Shown piece after piece: positions 59,559-64,000 of a DNA stretch of 64,000 bases. The stretch spans positions 4,585,076 to 4,649,075 of the forward strand of contig CM055192.1 of NCBI GenBank assembly GCA_029224185.1, written 5' to 3'. Numbering within the stretch: position 1 is the first letter of the stretch; every line of letters starts with the position of its first letter. The notes under the pieces were generated by a model. That model was not told the origin of the DNA, ran no database searches, and was given only the letters and a program-made list of their open reading frames with translations. The translations under genes and the position numbers were made by a program. The DNA comes from Karalla daura. Its lineage: Eukaryota > Chordata > Actinopteri > Chaetodontiformes > Leiognathidae.

Positions 59559-62500
59559 TCAGTAGCACATGTTCAACTCTGTCTCACTGGCACTGCTGCT
59601 GTTCTGCCGTTGCCGTTGACCCCCTCCACTGTCAGACTTCCATCTGAGATTTTGGGATGGGTTGATGACCTCCATCTCCGCGTCTAATCCCAGCACCTGC
59701 CTCTGCACCAGATTGCTGTAAAGCCCACCGTTGGCCATCAGCTGACCGTGAGACCCTTGCTCCACCACACTGCCATTATCAATCACAATGATGTTGTCCG
59801 CCTTCTCCACTGTGCTGAGCCTATGGGCTATCACCAGAACTGTGTGCTCTTGCAGGACGCTGTTGAGGGCTTGCTGAACCTGTAAGTAAAAGATTGTAAA
59901 CGGTATAGGGTTACGGTTACGTAGAGATTTTACACAGTTTTTAGTTGATTGTTGTGTTTCATTTGCCTGTGGCCATACTATGTTTGGCGGCACTAGGGAT
60001 TCACTTACAATGTGTTCGCTCTCTGCATCCAAGGCACTAGTTGCCTCGTCCAGGATAAGAACACAGGGGCTGCGGATGAGAGCCCTTGCAATGGCCACCC
60101 TTTGTTTCTGCCCTCCTGACAACTGGGTACCTTTCTCTCCGACACCTGTTATATGACAAGGTCAACCAAAAAGTCAACTGCATGACTTATTAGTACAGCT
60201 TCCTCAACATTAAATAATGATACGTTTGTGTCAGAAGCATACGCATGTCTACATCAACTTTGATTCTTAATTAGAGTCTATCTACTTAAATGATGATAAA
60301 ATTAAAAAAAACATTCCTTTACTAGTTCCACAACAAGGAAGTCTGGGCCAAAAAAATCAACCCCTCTCTTGCTCTTATGATGATTACTGACAGGTTGTCC
60401 AGGCTTAGTTTCTTTAGACCATGATTTATATGTGAAAACTTTTCATGATTACTTGTTTTATAGCCTTCGGGGAGAGTGGTGATAAAACTGTGAGCATTAG
60501 CCTTGGTGGCAGCCTGCACCACAGCATCCATGGAGGTATCAGCCAGGCCATAGGTGATGTTCTCCTCAACGGTCCGAGCAAAAAGCACAGGCTCTTGGCC
60601 AACAAGAGCAACCTGGAAAAACAAAAGCAAATCCACGTATTTACGGTATCAGTTACAGACCTAAAACAACAATGTTGGGCGAGGCTCCGCTGTTATTGGA
60701 AAACTATCAAAAATATATGAGATGGCCACGCTATTGCATCAACTCACATGTTCCACCAATACTAGTAAAACAAGCAGGGCTTCATTTGAGTCCATCCTTA
60801 ATACTAAGTAAGTACTCACTAGAGCACTCAAAATGCTTTATTCCAGTCCAGGCAAACATTGAGTGATGAAAATGTTCAAGGAAGTGACACACTTTAATGA
60901 TTTTCGTGATTAGTTAGAACATAGGGGAGCCTCTCAGTCTCCAAATGATGCCTCCGTCAATCAGACCGACATACACTGACCTTGGAGTGGAGGTAGTCGT
61001 GCCGCAAGGTGTCCACTGGTTTTCCATCCAGAAGCACTTGGCCTTCCTGGGGCTGGTAGAAGTTTTCCAGCAGGCTCACACAGGAGCTCTTCCCGCTGCC
61101 TGAGCGCCCAACAAGGGCGGTCACCTTCCCCGGCTGAAGAGTGAACGACACTCCCTGCAAAACACACCTCGTCAGGATTTCTTGAAGAAACGCGGTTTAT
61201 CTGCCTTAACCCGGTATAAACCCGAGTATATCCGAGTTGTGAGCTGATGCCCTGAAACACACATGGTTTGCAAAGTACTATTTAAAACAGACCTTGAGAA
61301 TGTCGGTCTCTGGGCGTGTTGGATAGGCAAACTTGACATCTTTGAATTCAATAAGGCCGTTGCATGTCTCTGGAGCCTCTGTGCCACCAGTTGTGTGTTT
61401 GGGTTCCCTGTCCAGGTATTCAAAAACCTTCTCAGCGGCTCCAACTCCTTGCATGAGGCCCGTATACACTGATGCTATATTCTGAACAATAAACAACACA
61501 AGGGGATCAGTGTCTCATTAGTGTTTTCATACACACACATACACACACACGATTGAAGAACGGATTAAATACCTCAAAACATTCTCCCAGTTCGAGCATG
61601 TAGATGAAAAAAGCTACCAATTTCCCACTGGTAATCTGACCGGTTACCACAAGGTGGCCCCCGTAGTAGAGGACAGCAACCTCTAGAGCAAGCTCTGAGA
61701 TCTGGAAAACACACACACACCAAGGTATCAATGGAGAAATAAACACTATTAATGATACAAACAGAGTGCTAACTGATTTAGCATTTTACGTCTTTGCTCA
61801 ATGGAAGAACTGCCGGCACTTACACAACTGGACCACATGTAGCAAGCATAGGCCAGGGCTTGTTTTTTGTTGAGCTGCAACATGACCAGAAGCTTGGCAT
61901 AGAAGGAGTCAGCCTCCACGTGCTCATTTGCAAAGCTCCGCACTGTCCTCATAGCCGAAATGGTTTCTTCTGCAACTTTATTGGCCTCTGCGAGGTTTGA
62001 TTGCACTTCTTTGGATAATTTCTATGGAAAACAATACAAAGACGTGTTCTGAATTGTACCTCTGAGTTAAATGCTGAGCACAGACGGAAAACTGCCTCAC
62101 CTTATAGTATTCGCCGTAATGCTTGGAGGCAAGGGTGATGAAAGGTAGTCCCATGAGGGTCACCAGTGTGAGCTTCCAGGACAACCCACACATCATGATG
62201 AAATGGCCGGTGCCCTTGATGGAGCTGCGCAGGAAGATGTTGACATTCTGGGAGATGAGGACACTCACTTGGGTAGTATCGGAGGACAGACGTGAAATGA
62301 TGTCCCCTGCCGGGCGAAACGGGCGTGGCATGACATTGAAGATAGACCCGCATACGTGGGGAGAAATCTGTAATACGGATATGTGGGCAGGATTTCAAGC
62401 AGTTCTATGTCACCTGTGTGGTTTTCATCGAAAAAGGCAATTTCCTGCTTCAGCAGAGTTCTGAAGAGATTGTTCCTCAGACGAAGGTTTAGTCTCGCAA

Positions 62501-63655
62501 ACATCAAGGAGAAGACCCCTCCACGCACACCCAGTGCGACTGCGCTGTGGAAGCAGTAAGGGTGCACTGGTCACACAGAGTCCTGATTTGCACCGTGTCC
62601 TGATACCTCCCTCTATTTGTGTTGACTTCACGTTGAAAAGGATGACAATTGAATACTCACCTGGCCAAAGCCAATGCTGTCAGTGTGATCACAGGCTTTG
62701 CAAGGCTCTCCATGCTCTTCTCAACCACAATGCTGTCTATTGCTTTCCCATAGTAATAAGGCACAAAGACCTCGCCTGTAGGTTGAAAAAGAGAGAAAGA
62801 AATAGAACAGTCTACAATGAATGCTGTTATTTGCATAGTCATAAACGATAGTTTTACGGCTTACTATAGCAACTGAAAGATTGTATTGGCTTGTATTGCA
62901 TGGATGTTGCAATCATTTTTAGAGAGACGCAGATAAGCATGAACACGGTAACTGTGCTGGTTTATGAAACTGAATCAAGGATACTCACACGCAGCGGCAA
63001 TAAGTAGGAAGAGGACAGCTACAGACAGTAGCCCACAGTCCTGCCTGCAGTAGGCTAGGACACGTCCCAGCGTCGCTCCGGAGCTCACCGTCTCCTCCTT
63101 CTGGCTGTCATCCTTTTTCACCTTCTTCCTCTCCCGCCCTTCTTTCTGCTCTTCATCACCAGCTGCCCCCACAAGATGCTCTGTGTCCTCAGAGCGCTCA
63201 CCGTCGCTGCTACCGTGACTACTCACCAGGTTGGTTTCCTTTCCCAGCAGCCTCCAGAACAGCATCACCGCCAGAGAGGAGGCGCAAGTCCAACATATTA
63301 GGCTTAGCAGCCAGGGCCGCTGGACCAAGGGCTCCACCTCAGTCAACATAAGCATCTTGGCCAGGGTGTAGGTGACAGCAACCAGACAGATGAAGATAAT
63401 GAGGGTGGTAAGGGAGGCAATCCTTGATGGTCCGTCCTGTCTATTCCATGACACCCCCAGAGAGGCTCCCAGCAGGAGGGAGGCTCTGAGCAGTACGGTT
63501 GCCCAGAGGTCCAACGAGGACTGCAGTATGTTAAAGTTCAGGGCGTCCTTCGTGAATATGCTCCACTGTGATCCGTGTATGTACAGGACAGTGGAGATAA
63601 CTATGTCCAATATGATGAACAGCACAGTAAAGCTGACACCCGCTTTGACGCCCAT
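59559..63655 (-). CDS. abcb9: ABC half-transporter ABCB9 (TAP-like, TAPL)
   Basis: Exons, coding direction: 63655-62989, 62775-62661, 62544-62414, 62306-62101, 62021-61824, 61701-61573, 61481-61293, 61154-60981, 60612-60453, 60145-60009, 59879-59559; 2427 nt, 808 aa (human 766). Lysosomal ATP-driven peptide transporter that works as a homodimer. Residues 1-150 form the four-helix TMD0 typical of ABCB9, then a long charged linker (about 170-215). The core transmembrane domain follows, with [13 protein letters not shown]. The nucleotide-binding domain is fully canonical: Walker [10 protein letters not shown] (561-569), Q-loop VGQEP (607-611), signature LSGGQ (665-669), Walker B VLILDE (685-690), D-loop SALD and H-loop AHRL (720-723). 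TAP2 has a changed signature, so ABCB9 fits better; vps37b as neighbour agrees. The teleost TAP2-like paralogue tap2t is the alternative. The ATG lies one base after an acceptor-like ttctcag, so a 5' UTR exon probably lies upstream. Confidence 0.84.
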
Positions 63656-64000
63656 GCTGAGAATCACAACGAGAGACAATGTTAACGGTGGACAATGTTG
63701 AATGAACAACAAATCACACAATGGCAAAATCTCATAAACATACACCAACATAAATCAAAATAATAGCAATTTGGCCGGGACTCCAATAAGCTCTATCAGT
63801 CAGATTCGCACCGCAAAAGACATTCTCAGACCTTTTTTTATTTTATTTTTTTTATTTCACGTGTAGCTTTATTTTGAAGGGCTGCACTTCTGCTTGTCCG
63901 GCTCCCAGCTATGAGGTGGTCCCACACAACATCAGTAAAGTGCAAGATGTAACCGAATGTCCGCTAAGATTGCACATAACACCAGCCGGTAGGTGACATT
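63656..64000 (-). other. Upstream of abcb9 start
   Basis: Probably an intron of the 5' UTR: the coding strand reads a pyrimidine-rich tctctcgttgtgattctcag directly before the exon with the ATG. Nothing else recognisable up to the window edge. Confidence 0.5.

Noticed and set aside
59364..59687. Plus-strand 107-codon frame
   Set aside because: Antisense to the last abcb9 exon, whose frame carries ABC-transporter motifs.

Overview
This is vertebrate, almost certainly teleost fish, nuclear DNA. It holds intron-rich genes with GT-AG junctions, compact introns, many CA, GA and GATA microsatellites, and worn tRNA-derived SINE and LINE-type fragments of kinds common in fish. There is no bacterial or phage gene organisation, no CRISPR array and no tRNA or rRNA gene that I can see.

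Layout. Bases 1-13307 are a satellite array of a 177-bp monomer with higher-order duplications and six short internal inversions; it ends sharply at about 13307. A plus-strand ADAM8-like membrane metalloprotease follows (22 coding exons, 14811-25380, 770 aa). Tail-to-tail with it, on the minus strand, is a gamma-type calcineurin A catalytic subunit, ppp3cc (14 coding exons, 44801-29844, 511 aa), with a long repeat-rich 3' UTR reaching to about 27500. Next on the minus strand is the ESCRT-I subunit gene vps37b (4 coding exons, 58102-49156, 294 aa). Last is a TAPL-type ABC half-transporter, abcb9 (11 coding exons, 63655-59559, 808 aa). All four exon models were built by hand: each joins in frame across GT-AG junctions and ends in one stop codon.

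The genes do not form a pathway. vps37b next to abcb9 matches the neighbourhood on human 12q24.31 and supports both names; both products act in the endosome-lysosome system. The other two are a leukocyte-type sheddase and a Ca2+/calmodulin phosphatase.

The least ordinary part is the satellite. Its period is a multiple of three, so it yields very long spurious reading frames on both strands (up to 2307 codons). The array is length-invariant: the landmark spacings I checked equal whole multiples of 177 plus 120 per inverted block, less two small recurrent deletions. I did not find a convincing new biological system; the satellite architecture and the large pyrimidine tracts at two calcineurin splice acceptors deserve a second look.
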